DNA from: Paludibacteraceae bacterium
Lineage (GTDB): Bacteria; Bacteroidota; Bacteroidia; Bacteroidales; Paludibacteraceae
DNA length: 64,000 nt
Assembly: GCA_024400115.1 (NCBI GenBank)
Contig: JAKSNF010000007.1
Coordinates: 20,578 to 84,577, forward strand
Direction: 5' to 3'
The notes under the pieces were generated by a model, which was given only the letters and a program-made list of their open reading frames with translations, was not told the DNA's origin and did no database searches. Positions within the stretch are counted from its first letter, which is position 1; each line of letters opens with the position of its first letter. Made by a program: the position numbers and the translations under genes. Below, piece after piece: positions 8,810-17,641 of the stretch.

Positions 8810-9813
8810 TGAACATCTTTCACTCCATCGTTTGTTCGCCTATTAGTGCGATTATAGGTTTAGTGCTGCACATTCGGCATCAACTTTATGACGCGCATAT
8901 ATTACGTTCCTTCTCGGTAAATATTCCTACTATTTGTGTCGGAAACCTTGCTTTAGGTGGAACGGGTAAGACGCCTCATGTGGAGTACTTGATTCGTCAA
9001 CTCAGTAAGCATTATCGTGTAGCCGTTCTCTCAAGAGGGTACGGACGTAAGAGTCGTGGTTTTGTGCTTGCTACTCCTGAGTCAACGGTTGCTCAAATAG
9101 GGGATGAACCGCTACAGATAGCACGTAAGTTCCCGTCTATTCCAGTAGCCGTTTGCAAGAACAGGGCACAAGGAGTGCATAAGTTGCAACAACTCTTCCC
9201 CGACCTTCAAGTGGTTATCTTAGATGATGCCATACAGCATCGTTCGATCCGTTGTGGATTAACGATACTGCTATCAGCTTATGATAACCTATATGTCAAT
9301 GACAGCCTCTGGCCGTTAGGAACATTGAGAGACTTACGGTATCGTGCGCACAAGACGAACATTATTATTATCACTAAGTGCCCTGATACCATGCTTCCAA
9401 TAGACCGTAGGGTAGTAGAAACCCGTCTTCATAAAGCGGCATTTCAACAACTCTATTTCTCTTCGTTGAAGTATGCACCCTTACCAGAAGAAGGAACGCC
9501 GCTTATTGTGACCGGGATTGCTAATCCTAAGCCCCTCGTTGATTATGTGCAATTGAGCAAACCGAAAGCAGAACTCCTTGCTTTTCCGGATCATCATATA
9601 TTTACACAGCGTGATGTGAATCGTATCTTTGCTGCTGCGGAGCATTACGATTATGTACTCACTACCGAGAAAGATTTGCCTCGTTTGGAACAAGTAGGAG
9701 TGGCAGAAGCCTTAGGAGATAAACTGCAAGTTGTACCGATTGAAGTTCAACTGATACAAGATGAGGATCAACTGATAAAGAAACTATCCGAATATATTTC
9801 TAAGATATGCTAA
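8809..9813 (+). CDS. lpxK: Tetraacyldisaccharide 4'-kinase
   Basis: Inner-membrane P-loop kinase that phosphorylates the lipid A precursor at the 4' position. It has an N-terminal membrane-associating helix, Walker A (LALGGTGKTPHVEY), the mid-protein catalytic motif (VVILDDAIQHR) and the C-terminal TTEKDLPRL motif. The usual motif is LDDGFQHR; here Gly-Phe is replaced by Ala-Ile while the Asp-Asp and Gln-His-Arg remain, so activity is expected. Length (334 residues) is normal. It overlaps sppA by one base and the ABC exporter by seven bases, which fits an operon for lipid A synthesis and export. Confidence 0.95.
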   Translation: MNIFHSIVCSPISAIIGLVLHIRHQLYDAHILRSFSVNIPTICVGNLALGGTGKTPHVEYLIRQLSKHYRVAVLSRGYGRKSRGFVLATPESTVAQIGDEPLQIARKFPSIPVAVCKNRAQGVHKLQQLFPDLQVVILDDAIQHRSIRCGLTILLSAYDNLYVNDSLWPLGTLRDLRYRAHKTNIIIITKCPDTMLPIDRRVVETRLHKAAFQQLYFSSLKYAPLPEEGTPLIVTGIANPKPLVDYVQLSKPKAELLAFPDHHIFTQRDVNRIFAAAEHYDYVLTTEKDLPRLEQVGVAEALGDKLQVVPIEVQLIQDEDQLIKKLSEYISKIC

Positions 9814-11690
9814 AAATCTTACGTCGCTTTATACCGCCTTATCGCTCGTTGGTAGGCCTAAATATCTTCTTTAACCTACTTTCGACTTTATTCTCCCTCT
9901 TCTCGTTTGCCACGATTATACCCGTGCTCCAAATACTCTTTGGTCTTAATAGTACGGAGTCTTCCTATACAGCGCTGACGAGTGGCATGGCGATGGATGA
10001 ATTGCTGATGGCGATAAAAGGGAATATGTATTTCTATTTAGACCAACTTATCGCTCTTCACGGGGCGGGATTTGTACTTTTCCTTTTAGGTGTAGTGCTG
10101 GTTGTGCTGACCGGTTTTAAGTGTTTATTAGCGTGGCTGGCTAATTTTTACATGGTTCCTATTCGGACGGGTGTACTGCGTGACTTACGCAAACAACTTT
10201 ACGATAAGGTTGTTTCGCTCCCGATAGGTTATTTCACCGAGGAGCGCAAGGGCGACGTCATGTCCCGCATGACGAACGATGTTAATGAGGTAGAGGCTTC
10301 TATTATGTCCACGTTGGATATACTCTTTAAGAATCCAATTATGATTGCGATTTATCTCATTACTCTCTTTGTTATCTCGTGGAAACTGACGCTCTTTGTG
10401 TTGGTGTTGCTTCCCTTAGCGGGATTTGTTATTGGTCGAATAGGGCGCAGTCTCAAACGTTCATCCACTAAGGGACAAGAACAGACGGCGGACATATTAA
10501 CGCAGATAGAGGAGACGCTTGGCGGATTGAGAGTGGTTAAGGCTTTTAATGCGGAAGATAAACTCAAGAACCGTTTCAGCCAGCTCATCAACGATACTCG
10601 CCGCACCTTCAACCGCATCAACCGCCGTTATTACTTAGCGCATCCTGTGTCCGAGTTCTTAGGAACGGCACTGATTGCTATCCTTATTTGGTATGGTGGT
10701 TCGCTTATTTTGGGTGAGCGTTCCTTCATTGATGCGGCTACGTTCATTTATTACCTCGTTATCTTCTACTCGATTATCAATCCGGCAAAGGATTTGAGCA
10801 AGGCCTCCTATGGTATCCGCCGCGGTCAAGCTTCCCTTGAGCGAATAGATAAGATTCTTAATACAAAAAATAATATCCTTGATAACTCTCAACTATCAAA
10901 CCAGACGGCTTCTCTAAACTCTAAACTTTCCACTCTAAACTCATCGATAGAGTACAAGGACGTAAGCTTCGCTTATACTTCCAATCGTCTCGTATTGGAA
11001 CATATCAATCTCACTATCCCTAAGGGAAAAATGGTGGCTATTGTGGGGCAGTCGGGTAGTGGTAAAACAACCTTAACCGATTTGTTGCCGCGCTTCTATG
11101 ATGTGTGCGAAGGTGTGGTGCTTGTGGACGGGGTAGATATTCGCAATATACAACCACGCGATTTACGTTCGTTGATGGGAATAGTGAACCAAGAAGCTAT
11201 CTTGTTTAACGACACCTTCTATAATAACATCACTTTTGGTGTGGACACCTCTCAACCTGCTCCTAACGGTGGTACTTGGCAAGAAGCAGTAGAACAAGCA
11301 GCACGTATTGCTAATGCGCACGATTTCATCATGGCAACGCCGGAGGGGTATAACACTTGTGTCGGTGACCGAGGTTCACGCCTTAGTGGCGGACAACGTC
11401 AGCGTATATCCATAGCACGTGCTATACTGAAGAATCCTCCTATTCTGATTCTGGATGAGGCCACTTCGGCATTGGATACGGAGTCCGAACAACTCGTTCA
11501 GCAGGCGTTAGAGCGATTGATGAAGGATAGAACGACACTTGTTGTGGCGCACCGTCTATCTACTATTCGCAAAGCCGACCTTATCTGCGTGTTAGATGAG
11601 GGGCGTATCGTTGAGCAAGGAACGCACGAGCAACTCCTTGCCCTTAACGGACACTATAAGAAATTAGTTGAAATGCAAAATACGAAGTGA
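9807..11690 (+). CDS. MsbA-like ABC exporter (fused membrane and ATPase domains)
   Basis: Half-transporter of 627 residues, likely a lipid flippase given its position after lpxK. An ABC type-1 membrane domain with about six helices (residues ~15-340) is followed by a nucleotide-binding domain (from ~380). The latter has Walker A (GQSGSGKTTL), signature (RLSGGQRQR), Walker B (ILILDEATSALD) and H-loop (VVAHRLST). The hinge between the domains, residues ~360-379, is encoded by a 7-nt-period tract and reads as N/S/L/T-rich low-complexity peptide ([10 protein letters not shown]). It is in frame and free of stop codons. Substrate is inferred from context only. Confidence 0.9.
   Translation: MLKILRRFIPPYRSLVGLNIFFNLLSTLFSLFSFATIIPVLQILFGLNSTESSYTALTSGMAMDELLMAIKGNMYFYLDQLIALHGAGFVLFLLGVVLVVLTGFKCLLAWLANFYMVPIRTGVLRDLRKQLYDKVVSLPIGYFTEERKGDVMSRMTNDVNEVEASIMSTLDILFKNPIMIAIYLITLFVISWKLTLFVLVLLPLAGFVIGRIGRSLKRSSTKGQEQTADILTQIEETLGGLRVVKAFNAEDKLKNRFSQLINDTRRTFNRINRRYYLAHPVSEFLGTALIAILIWYGGSLILGERSFIDAATFIYYLVIFYSIINPAKDLSKASYGIRRGQASLERIDKILNTKNNILDNSQLSNQTASLNSKLSTLNSSIEYKDVSFAYTSNRLVLEHINLTIPKGKMVAIVGQSGSGKTTLTDLLPRFYDVCEGVVLVDGVDIRNIQPRDLRSLMGIVNQEAILFNDTFYNNITFGVDTSQPAPNGGTWQEAVEQAARIANAHDFIMATPEGYNTCVGDRGSRLSGGQRQRISIARAILKNPPILILDEATSALDTESEQLVQQALERLMKDRTTLVVAHRLSTIRKADLICVLDEGRIVEQGTHEQLLALNGHYKKLVEMQNTK
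10884..10943 (+). repeat. AACTCTA-type 7-nt tract in the ABC exporter hinge
   Basis: AACTCTC, AACTATC, then AACCAGACGGCT followed by CTAAACTCTAAACTTTCC and ACTCTAAACTC. It encodes the linker between membrane and ATPase domains. The AACCAGACGGCT phrase plus following units recurs in the SpoIID gene (16487-16552). Confidence 0.85.
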
Positions 11691-11691
11691 T

Positions 11692-12546
11692 ATGATACTA
11701 CTTGCTGATTCTGGTTCTACGAAAACTCATTGGGCACTGATGACCGCTAATGGTCATTCTCAGGACTTCTATACTGCGGGTATCAATCCCGTCTTGCAGT
11801 CGCCTGAACTGATACAACAAACGATTGACCATCTCTTAACTCAGATAGGTTCGCTCTTGTGGGCAGGGACGATAACGAACGTCTTTTTCTACGGAGCTGG
11901 GTGCACACCCGAGAAGAAAGGACTGATGCGCGAGCTATTGGCTAAGGTGTTTAAGAAGGCGCAAGTGCAAGTCGAATCGGATATGCTTGGTGCGGCACGC
12001 GGCTTACTCCAACGCGAACAGGGCATAGCTTGTATCTTAGGGACAGGCTCCGGCTCGTGTTTCTATGATGGGGAACAGATTGCCGCTACTGTGCCCTCGT
12101 TAGGTTTCATCTTAGGAGACGAAGGTTCTGGTGCTACCTTGGGTAAACGATTGGTGTCCGATGCGCTCAAGAACCAATTGCCGATGGAACTGAAAGAAGC
12201 TTTATTGAAAGAGTATAATATCACCCAAGCGGATGTTATTGACCGCGTTTATCGTCAGCCTATGCCTAATCGTTTCTTGGCTGAACTTAGTCAGTTCTGC
12301 GCACGGCATATAGAGCAACCCGCTATCCGCCAACTCGTTTATGACCACTTCGATTCCTTTGTGAAGCGCAATCTATTGCAATATGAAATGAAGAAAGTGT
12401 CCTTCGTCGGTTCGATCGCCTTTTACTATAAAGATATATTAGAGGTTGTTTTATTAGATAATGGTCTCACGTTAGGCACTATTATGAAAGACCCTATCGA
12501 GGGACTCAAAACATATCATCAATCCGACCTTGTCCCCACACTTTAA
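11692..12546 (+). CDS. BadF/BadG/BcrA/BcrD-family ATPase (N-acetylglucosamine-kinase-like)
   Basis: 284-residue actin-fold sugar-kinase-like protein. The N-terminal phosphate-1 motif ([13 protein letters not shown]), the phosphate-2 region ([14 protein letters not shown]) and the Gly-rich [13 protein letters not shown] segment match the family that includes N-acetylglucosamine kinase. A role in amino-sugar salvage or cell-wall recycling is possible but is inference. The start is the ATG at 11692, one base after the ABC exporter stop. The stop codon (TAA, 12544-12546) lies within the beginning of a 7-nt tract (CTTTAAACTT), so the last residues may have been reshaped by it. Confidence 0.85.
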   Translation: MILLADSGSTKTHWALMTANGHSQDFYTAGINPVLQSPELIQQTIDHLLTQIGSLLWAGTITNVFFYGAGCTPEKKGLMRELLAKVFKKAQVQVESDMLGAARGLLQREQGIACILGTGSGSCFYDGEQIAATVPSLGFILGDEGSGATLGKRLVSDALKNQLPMELKEALLKEYNITQADVIDRVYRQPMPNRFLAELSQFCARHIEQPAIRQLVYDHFDSFVKRNLLQYEMKKVSFVGSIAFYYKDILEVVLLDNGLTLGTIMKDPIEGLKTYHQSDLVPTL

Positions 12547-12620
12547 ACTTGTTAACTTTAAAACTTCTTTCAACTTTCAACTTTCAACTTTCAACTTTCA
12601 ACTTTAAACTTTCAACTAAA
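12541..12620 (+). repeat. AACTTTC 7-nt tract between the BadF-type kinase and glycosyltransferase genes
   Basis: About ten units, including four consecutive perfect copies of AACTTTC followed by AACTTTA and AACTTTC. It spans the whole gap, supplies the upstream stop codon and ends directly at the glycosyltransferase ATG. In the glycosyltransferase frame it is open from a TTG at 12549 and would read F-N-F-Q-L-S-T. Confidence 0.9.
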
Positions 12621-13946
12621 ATGTACTTTCTTCCTTCAAGAATTTGTTCTACGGAACTCATTAAGCAAATAGCCGACCAAGTTACGTTCTCTACGGATAA
12701 ATATGTTATCCTATCCACGAAACCTCATATTGATTGGGTTTATCGTGCTGAGCAGCGTTTGGAGCAAGTCCTTTCTTATACCCACGCCGCGATGGTCTAT
12801 TCTGACCGCTTTGCTAACGGACAGGCATCGCCTGTGATTGATTACCAAGAGGGAGCTCTCCGCGACGATTTTGATTTTGGTGCTGTTACGGTGTGGAATA
12901 GGGAAGTGTTCTTGCAAGCTGTAGCGCAAATGGATACGAACTACGAGTATGCAGGATTCTACGACCTCCGTTTGCGCGTGAGTAGGATAGGGCAGTTAGT
13001 GCATATACCGGAATACCTTTATTATGAGGTAGAGGAGGATAACCGTAAGTCGGGCGAGAAACTGTTTGACTACGTTAATCCGGCTAATCGTGCCGTTCAG
13101 ATAGAGATGGAAGCGTGCGTTACGGCTCACCTCAAAGCCCTTGGCGCGTGGGTCGATTATACTACTCTACACTCTACACTCTCCACTCTAAACTCTAATA
13201 GACCCACTGCCTCCGTCATCATCCCTTGCCGTAATCGTGTCAAGACGATTCGTGATGCTGTTATGAGCGCGCTTGCGCAACGCGTGCGCGAACCTTATAC
13301 TTATAATGTAATAGTCGTGGACGATAACTCTACCGATGGTACGGTAGAAGAAATCTCTAAACTCTCCACTCTAAACTCTCAACTCATTATCCTTCACCAA
13401 GACCCAACATGGCACGGCATTGGCGGTAACTGGAATAATGCTATTCACGATGAGCGTTGCGGTCAGATTGCTATTCAATTAGATAGTGACGACACGTATT
13501 TTGATGAGAATACGGTGCAACGTTTCATTGATGCCTTTGAGTCTGGTGATTATGCCATGGTTATTGGTACCTATCAGATTGTAGATGCCAATCTTGCCCC
13601 TCTATCTCCTAACCCGATGATTATCTCTCACGCTGAGTGGACGGCAGAGAACGGAATGAACAACGCTCTGCGTATCAATGGTTTAGGAGCACCGCGTGCT
13701 TTTAGAACAGATTTGCTAAAGACGATTGATTTCCCGACCACTAAGTATGGCGAAGATTATGCGGTGGCCTTGCGTATCAGTCGCGAATATAAGATTGGGC
13801 GTATTTACGATGTAGTGTATAACTGCCGACGTTGGGAGCATAATTCAGATGCTAATTGCAGTATCGAGGAAATGAATCGCAATAATTTCTATAAGGACCG
13901 CCTCCGCACGTGGGAACTGCAAGCCCGCCTAACCATTAAACACTAA
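12621..13946 (+). CDS. Two-domain family 2 glycosyltransferase
   Basis: 441 residues. The C-terminal part (from ~194) is a standard GT2 domain: [17 protein letters not shown] at the nucleotide-binding start, [10 protein letters not shown], and the metal-binding DxD equivalent [10 protein letters not shown]. The N-terminal ~180 residues look like a second GT2 unit missing its first strand (AAMVYSDRF, then [11 protein letters not shown]). A 7-nt tract (13161-13199) encodes exactly the junction of the two parts, and a second tract (13354-13386) sits in a loop after [10 protein letters not shown]. The ATG at 12621 is chosen; starting at TTG 12549 would add a repeat-encoded peptide. The donor and acceptor are unknown; envelope glycan work is likely from context. 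Confidence 0.85.
   Translation: MYFLPSRICSTELIKQIADQVTFSTDKYVILSTKPHIDWVYRAEQRLEQVLSYTHAAMVYSDRFANGQASPVIDYQEGALRDDFDFGAVTVWNREVFLQAVAQMDTNYEYAGFYDLRLRVSRIGQLVHIPEYLYYEVEEDNRKSGEKLFDYVNPANRAVQIEMEACVTAHLKALGAWVDYTTLHSTLSTLNSNRPTASVIIPCRNRVKTIRDAVMSALAQRVREPYTYNVIVVDDNSTDGTVEEISKLSTLNSQLIILHQDPTWHGIGGNWNNAIHDERCGQIAIQLDSDDTYFDENTVQRFIDAFESGDYAMVIGTYQIVDANLAPLSPNPMIISHAEWTAENGMNNALRINGLGAPRAFRTDLLKTIDFPTTKYGEDYAVALRISREYKIGRIYDVVYNCRRWEHNSDANCSIEEMNRNNFYKDRLRTWELQARLTIKH
13161..13199 (+). repeat. ACTCTAC/ACTCTAA 7-nt tract at the glycosyltransferase domain junction
   Basis: Units ACTCTAC, ACTCTAC, ACTCTCC, ACTCTAA, ACTCTAA. It encodes [11 protein letters not shown] (residues ~181-193) between the two GT2-like domains. 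Confidence 0.85.
13354..13386 (+). repeat. AACTCTA-type 7-nt tract in a glycosyltransferase loop
   Basis: TCTCTAA, ACTCTCC, ACTCTAA, ACTCTCA, ACTCA; encodes [10 protein letters not shown]. It lies just after the [10 protein letters not shown] motif of the GT2 fold, where length variation is usually tolerated. Confidence 0.8.
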
Positions 13947-13956
13947 CCCATAAGCG

Positions 13957-15606
13957 ATGTTCACTAACTCCGTTATTTTTACGATTCTCATTTATTCGCT
14001 GGTAATTGCGCTTGGCATGTTATTGGGAAAGATACGCTTTTGGGGCGTTAGTTTCGGTGTGGTCTTTGTTCTTTTTGCCGCTTTGGCAATAGGTCATTTC
14101 CATTTACCGCTGGATACGGTGGCGATGGATGTGCTCAAGAACTTAGGTCTTATCTTCTTTATCTATTCGGTAGGTTTGCAGGTTGGACCCTCTTTCTTTG
14201 CCTCGCTTAAGCATGGGGGACTGAAACTCAATGCTCTTGCTGTAACTATTGCCTTATTAGGAACGGCTGTGGCGGTGGTGTTGTTCTATATCCTCAACGC
14301 TTCGTCCTTGTTTGGTGAAGATACGCACCTGTCGCTACCTATGTTAGTGGGCGTGCTTAGTGGAGCTGTCACTTCTACGCCTTCCCTCGGTGCAGCGCAA
14401 GAGGCACTGGATCAATTAGGAAGAACAGACCCTATCTCATTAGGTTATGCCGTCGCTTATCCGGTGGGTGTGCTGGGAACAATGCTCGTCATGGTGTTAC
14501 TCAAACTCTTTTTTAAGGTAGATATACACCAACAGGAGCAACAATTAGCCGATGCTAATAATGACGAGATGCCCGTGATGATGACCCTACAAGTCACTAA
14601 TCCTGCCTTTTGTCATGTCCCGATTGCTCAGTTATCGAAGCAGTCTCATCCGTTTATTATCTCGCGAATAGCTCGGGATGGCAAGATTATTATGCCCTCC
14701 GGACCTACGATGTTAGAGCAGAACGATATTATCTTTTTCCTTACTAAAGAGGAGTATGCCGATGAGTTTATTCAGCATATAGGAAATAGGGTAGAGTACC
14801 CATGGAAGGACGACCAAACGGGACTGGTGTCGCGTCGTATCGTGGTTACCAAGAGTAGTATCAATGGCACTAAGATAGGCGATTTGCATCTGCGTAAGGC
14901 TTATGGAGTCAATATCACGCGTGTCAATCGTGCCGGAGTGAACCTACTTGCTACTCCTGATTTGGTGTTACAAGTGGGTGACCGCGTCATGGTGGTCGGA
15001 CCCTTGGAGTCAATTCACAAAGCGGAACAGATATTAGGCAATACGCTCAAGAAACTGAATGAACCGCATATCATCACTATTTTCTTGGGTATAGCGTTAG
15101 GTATCTTGTTAGGAATGGTACCTATATATCTTCCTTCTCTACCTATGCCGGCTCGCTTGGGTATTGCCGGTGGACCGCTTATTGTGGCTATTTGTATAGG
15201 TGCTTTTGGATATAAGTTCAAACTCATTTCCTATACCACTTATTCGGCAAACCTCATGCTTCGCGAGGTGGGGTTATGTCTTTTCCTTTGCTCTATCGGT
15301 CTCACCGCGGGGCAGCAGTTCGTGGAAACGGTCTTTTCTGCACAAGGTATCGTTTGCCTTATTGCCGGAGCGTTAATCACTATCCTTCCGCCCTTATTGG
15401 TTGGGTGTGTATTGATGGCACGTAAGGTCAATTATCTCTCTGTGGTGGGACTGGTTGCCGGTGCGCACACGAATGCGCCGCCCTTGGCTTATGCCTCTTC
15501 GCTTAGCGAGAGTGACCGTCCGGCAGTCGTTTATTCGACTGTTTATCCGCTGATTGTCTTCCTGCGTATTATGTTGGCGCAGTTGCTTATCATCCTTTTT
15601 GTCTAA
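13957..15606 (+). CDS. AspT/YidE/YbjL-family transporter
   Basis: 549-residue inner-membrane protein with about ten to twelve helices in two repeated blocks (AspT/YidE/YbjL duplication domains, around residues 10-180 and 375-545). The blocks are separated by two cytoplasmic TrkA_C domains (about 200-280 and 290-370, ending GDRVMVVGPLESIHKAEQ). The repeated motif GAVTSTPSLGAAQEA in block 1 and GAHTNAPPLAYA in block 2 is characteristic. The known member AspT exchanges aspartate for alanine; for YidE/YbjL proteins the substrate is not established, and none is claimed here. It follows the glycosyltransferase by 10 bp and precedes the SpoIID gene by 12 bp. Confidence 0.9.
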   Translation: MFTNSVIFTILIYSLVIALGMLLGKIRFWGVSFGVVFVLFAALAIGHFHLPLDTVAMDVLKNLGLIFFIYSVGLQVGPSFFASLKHGGLKLNALAVTIALLGTAVAVVLFYILNASSLFGEDTHLSLPMLVGVLSGAVTSTPSLGAAQEALDQLGRTDPISLGYAVAYPVGVLGTMLVMVLLKLFFKVDIHQQEQQLADANNDEMPVMMTLQVTNPAFCHVPIAQLSKQSHPFIISRIARDGKIIMPSGPTMLEQNDIIFFLTKEEYADEFIQHIGNRVEYPWKDDQTGLVSRRIVVTKSSINGTKIGDLHLRKAYGVNITRVNRAGVNLLATPDLVLQVGDRVMVVGPLESIHKAEQILGNTLKKLNEPHIITIFLGIALGILLGMVPIYLPSLPMPARLGIAGGPLIVAICIGAFGYKFKLISYTTYSANLMLREVGLCLFLCSIGLTAGQQFVETVFSAQGIVCLIAGALITILPPLLVGCVLMARKVNYLSVVGLVAGAHTNAPPLAYASSLSESDRPAVVYSTVYPLIVFLRIMLAQLLIILFV

Positions 15607-15618
15607 CCACTACCCACT

Positions 15619-16707
15619 ATGACCATCCGAGTAGGTATAGTAACCGCTCCGCATATTGATTACGAGTTAAGGGAGCATACGTTTGTTCTTCACAACGTGC
15701 GTATCGGCATTGGTTTTCATTGGGACCAAACGGAAGACGAGGAGTTCGAGGGTGAACTGGAGATTCTGCATAACGCAGACGGTACCGAAACGGCGGTCAA
15801 TATCATTGACCTCGAATCGTATATCTCTTGTGTCATTTGTTCGGAGATGTCTGCGGATAGTCCCCTTGAGTTATTGAAAGCGCACGCTGTTATCTCCCGT
15901 TCGTGGGTGTTACGCAATATCGGTCATACGGGGCACGTGGGATATGATGTCTGTGCCGATGACCATTGTCAGCGGTATAATGGTCTCCGTCGCCGCTCTG
16001 CTCTCGCCCTTCAAGTCGTTGAAGAAACGAAAGGTGAAGTACTCATACCTCTAAACTCTAAACTCTCCACTCTAAACTATAAAGATATATGCGATTGTCG
16101 CTACCACAAGTGTTGTGGCGGTCGTACAGAAATATATTCCACTTGTTGGGAGGACAAGGACTATCCCTACCTCCAATCGGTCGAATGCCCCTATTGCCAT
16201 CCTTCAGCCCGCTCTTATGTCAATGATTACGATCGTTCAACTCGCGATTATCACTCTTGGGCGGTGGAGTACACACAGGAGGAGTTGAGTAGGGTAGTAA
16301 AAGAGAAGACGGGAGTGGATTTTGGTTTGATAACGGACATTATCCCGTTGCACCGGGGTGCGAGTGGGCGAATAGATAGGTTAGAGATAGTGGGTACCAA
16401 GCATCGGGAGGTGATAGGTAAGGAACTGCGTATCCGCCAAGCCCTCTCCCCAACGACCCTTTACAGTTCGTGGTTCGAGATTGAAAAACTAACAAACTCT
16501 AAACTTCTTAACCAGACGGCTACTCTAAACTCTCCACTCTCCACTCTAAACTACCTTTTCCGTTTGAACGGAAAAGGATGGGGTCACGGTGTCGGCTTAT
16601 GTCAGATAGGCGCTGCTGTGATGGCTCAGCAGGGCTTCACGTATAAGCAGATCTTGGCTCACTATTATCGCAACACGGAAATCTCGTGTTTTTGCAGAAA
16701 AAGTTAG
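15619..16707 (+). CDS. SpoIID/LytB-domain protein
   Basis: 362 residues, related to the SpoIID lytic transglycosylase that acts on denuded peptidoglycan. It has the conserved start (SPLELLKAHAVISRSWVL), a Cys-rich middle (CDCRYHKCCGGRTEIYSTCW) and the GKGWGHGVGLCQIGAAVMA block near the C-terminus. No signal peptide is evident, which is unusual for an enzyme acting on the wall; export may use another route, or the protein may act elsewhere. Two 7-nt tracts are in frame: residues ~145-154 replace the loop before the Cys-rich strand, and residues ~290-312 replace the loop before GKGWGHGVG. An M15 dipeptidase follows, consistent with muropeptide processing. Confidence 0.9.
   Translation: MTIRVGIVTAPHIDYELREHTFVLHNVRIGIGFHWDQTEDEEFEGELEILHNADGTETAVNIIDLESYISCVICSEMSADSPLELLKAHAVISRSWVLRNIGHTGHVGYDVCADDHCQRYNGLRRRSALALQVVEETKGEVLIPLNSKLSTLNYKDICDCRYHKCCGGRTEIYSTCWEDKDYPYLQSVECPYCHPSARSYVNDYDRSTRDYHSWAVEYTQEELSRVVKEKTGVDFGLITDIIPLHRGASGRIDRLEIVGTKHREVIGKELRIRQALSPTTLYSSWFEIEKLTNSKLLNQTATLNSPLSTLNYLFRLNGKGWGHGVGLCQIGAAVMAQQGFTYKQILAHYYRNTEISCFCRKS
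16051..16079 (+). repeat. AACTCTA 7-nt tract, first in the SpoIID gene
   Basis: CTAAACTCTAAA then CTCTCCACTCTAAAC; encodes L-N-S-K-L-S-T-L-N between LIP and YKDICD. It is identical in phase and sequence to the DUF5103 copies at 43720. Confidence 0.88.
16487..16552 (+). repeat. AACTCTA 7-nt tract, second in the SpoIID gene
   Basis: AACTCTAAACTTCTT, then AACCAGACGGCT, then CTCTAAACTCTCCACTC and TCCACTCTAAAC. It encodes T-N-S-K-L-L-N-Q-T-A-T-L-N-S-P-L-S-T-L-N. It shares the AACCAGACGGCT phrase with the ABC exporter tract. Confidence 0.88.
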
Positions 16708-16727
16708 AAATTTAACAATCAAATCAT

Positions 16728-17447
16728 ATGAAAAAACGTGACTTCATTCTCTTTTTTATTCTGGTAATTCTCTTTGCCGGTATAACGCTCTTTCGACATC
16801 ATCAGCAACAACCCCAAGGCGCTAAATACGACTTTGTCAGTATTTCCCACGAGATACCCGATGTGTTACTCGACATACGCTATCATGGTACCTATAACTT
16901 CGTCGGCACTCGCGTAGATGGGTATGATGAACCTATCGCTCTGATGACACGCCAAGCCGTTGATTCACTCAAACGCGTCAGCGACGACTTACTGCAACAA
17001 GGCTACCGACTCAAGGTCTTCGATGCTTATCGACCTCAACGTGCCGTGGATCATTTTGTTCGTTGGGCAAAAGATGTGGACGACACTATTACGAAGCAGT
17101 ATTTCTATCCCGATTTAGCTAAAGATCGCCTTTTCCCTGAAGGTTTCATTTGTGAGCGTAGTTCGCATACGCATGGTTCAACCATCGACCTCACCCTCTT
17201 TGATATGACCACCGAACGCGAGGTCGATATGGGAGGAACGTTCGATTGGTTCGGCTTTAGTTCCTATCCGTCATATACCAACCTCACACCCGACCAACTG
17301 GCTATGCGTCAACTCCTCCGTGACGCGATGATACGTCATGGTTTCAAGCCTTTTGATACCGAATGGTGGCATTTTACTTTAGCGAACGAACCTTATCCGG
17401 ATACGTTCTTTGATTTCCCCGTATCCCTCCGTTCCGTTACACAATAA
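16728..17447 (+). CDS. M15-family D-alanyl-D-alanine dipeptidase (VanX/DdpX type)
   Basis: Zinc dipeptidase of 239 residues. An N-terminal membrane anchor or signal helix (residues ~6-23, ILFFILVILFAGITLF) places it at the periplasmic face. The metal and catalytic residues are present: the His and Asp of SHTHGSTIDLTLF, and the Glu and His of EWWHF. The substrate pocket motif VFDAYRPQRAV is typical. Without vanHA or dpp transporter neighbours it is more likely to recycle D-Ala-D-Ala than to give glycopeptide resistance. It is the last gene of the plus-strand run; a weak hairpin with a T-run (ACAAT/ATTGT, then CGTTTTTT) follows at about 17441-17467. Confidence 0.9.
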   Translation: MKKRDFILFFILVILFAGITLFRHHQQQPQGAKYDFVSISHEIPDVLLDIRYHGTYNFVGTRVDGYDEPIALMTRQAVDSLKRVSDDLLQQGYRLKVFDAYRPQRAVDHFVRWAKDVDDTITKQYFYPDLAKDRLFPEGFICERSSHTHGSTIDLTLFDMTTEREVDMGGTFDWFGFSSYPSYTNLTPDQLAMRQLLRDAMIRHGFKPFDTEWWHFTLANEPYPDTFFDFPVSLRSVTQ

Positions 17448-17641
17448 AAATAATTGTCGTTTTTTAGTTGTATGCGTACTTGTAGTGCTCCTGTAAACAT
17501 ACCACTAACGTAGCATCCACACAGCACCATAGGCTAACGCTATGACTGTGAGGTTCTTGCGAGGGGGCGTGAGTACCATAGGGCTCGGTAAGAACCCGAT
17601 AAAAACCCGAAAAAAAAACAGAGGCGAACCTCTGCTTCTCT
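17448..17641. other. Structured intergenic region between converging genes
   Basis: Besides the valS terminator at its right end, it holds a hairpin CATAG/CTATG (17528-17544) and a larger imperfect stem in which GGTTCTTGCGAG (17552-17563) can face CTCGGTAAGAACC. The words CCTATGGTACTC and CCTATGGTGCTG recur on the minus strand. No ORF or known RNA is recognised. Confidence 0.4.
17610..17634 (-). terminator. Rho-independent terminator of valS
   Basis: On the minus strand the RNA would read CAGAGG-UUCG-CCUCUG followed by nine U. This is a six-pair stem with the extra-stable UUCG tetraloop, starting 8 nt after the valS stop. Confidence 0.93.

Noticed and set aside
12549..12620. TTG start giving a repeat-encoded N-terminus (F-N-F-Q-L-S-T) for the glycosyltransferase
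   Set aside because: The ATG at 12621 gives a plausible start right after the tract. The upstream reading cannot be excluded without peptide data, but it would consist only of repeat sequence.
13161..16552. Tracts as sequencing or assembly errors
   Set aside because: The tracts differ from one another, keep the frame of long intact genes and avoid stops; random errors would not. Read-level confirmation is still desirable.
16728..17447. M15 dipeptidase as a glycopeptide-resistance vanX
   Set aside because: No vanH, vanA or regulator genes are nearby, and the protein has a membrane or export segment unlike cytoplasmic VanX.
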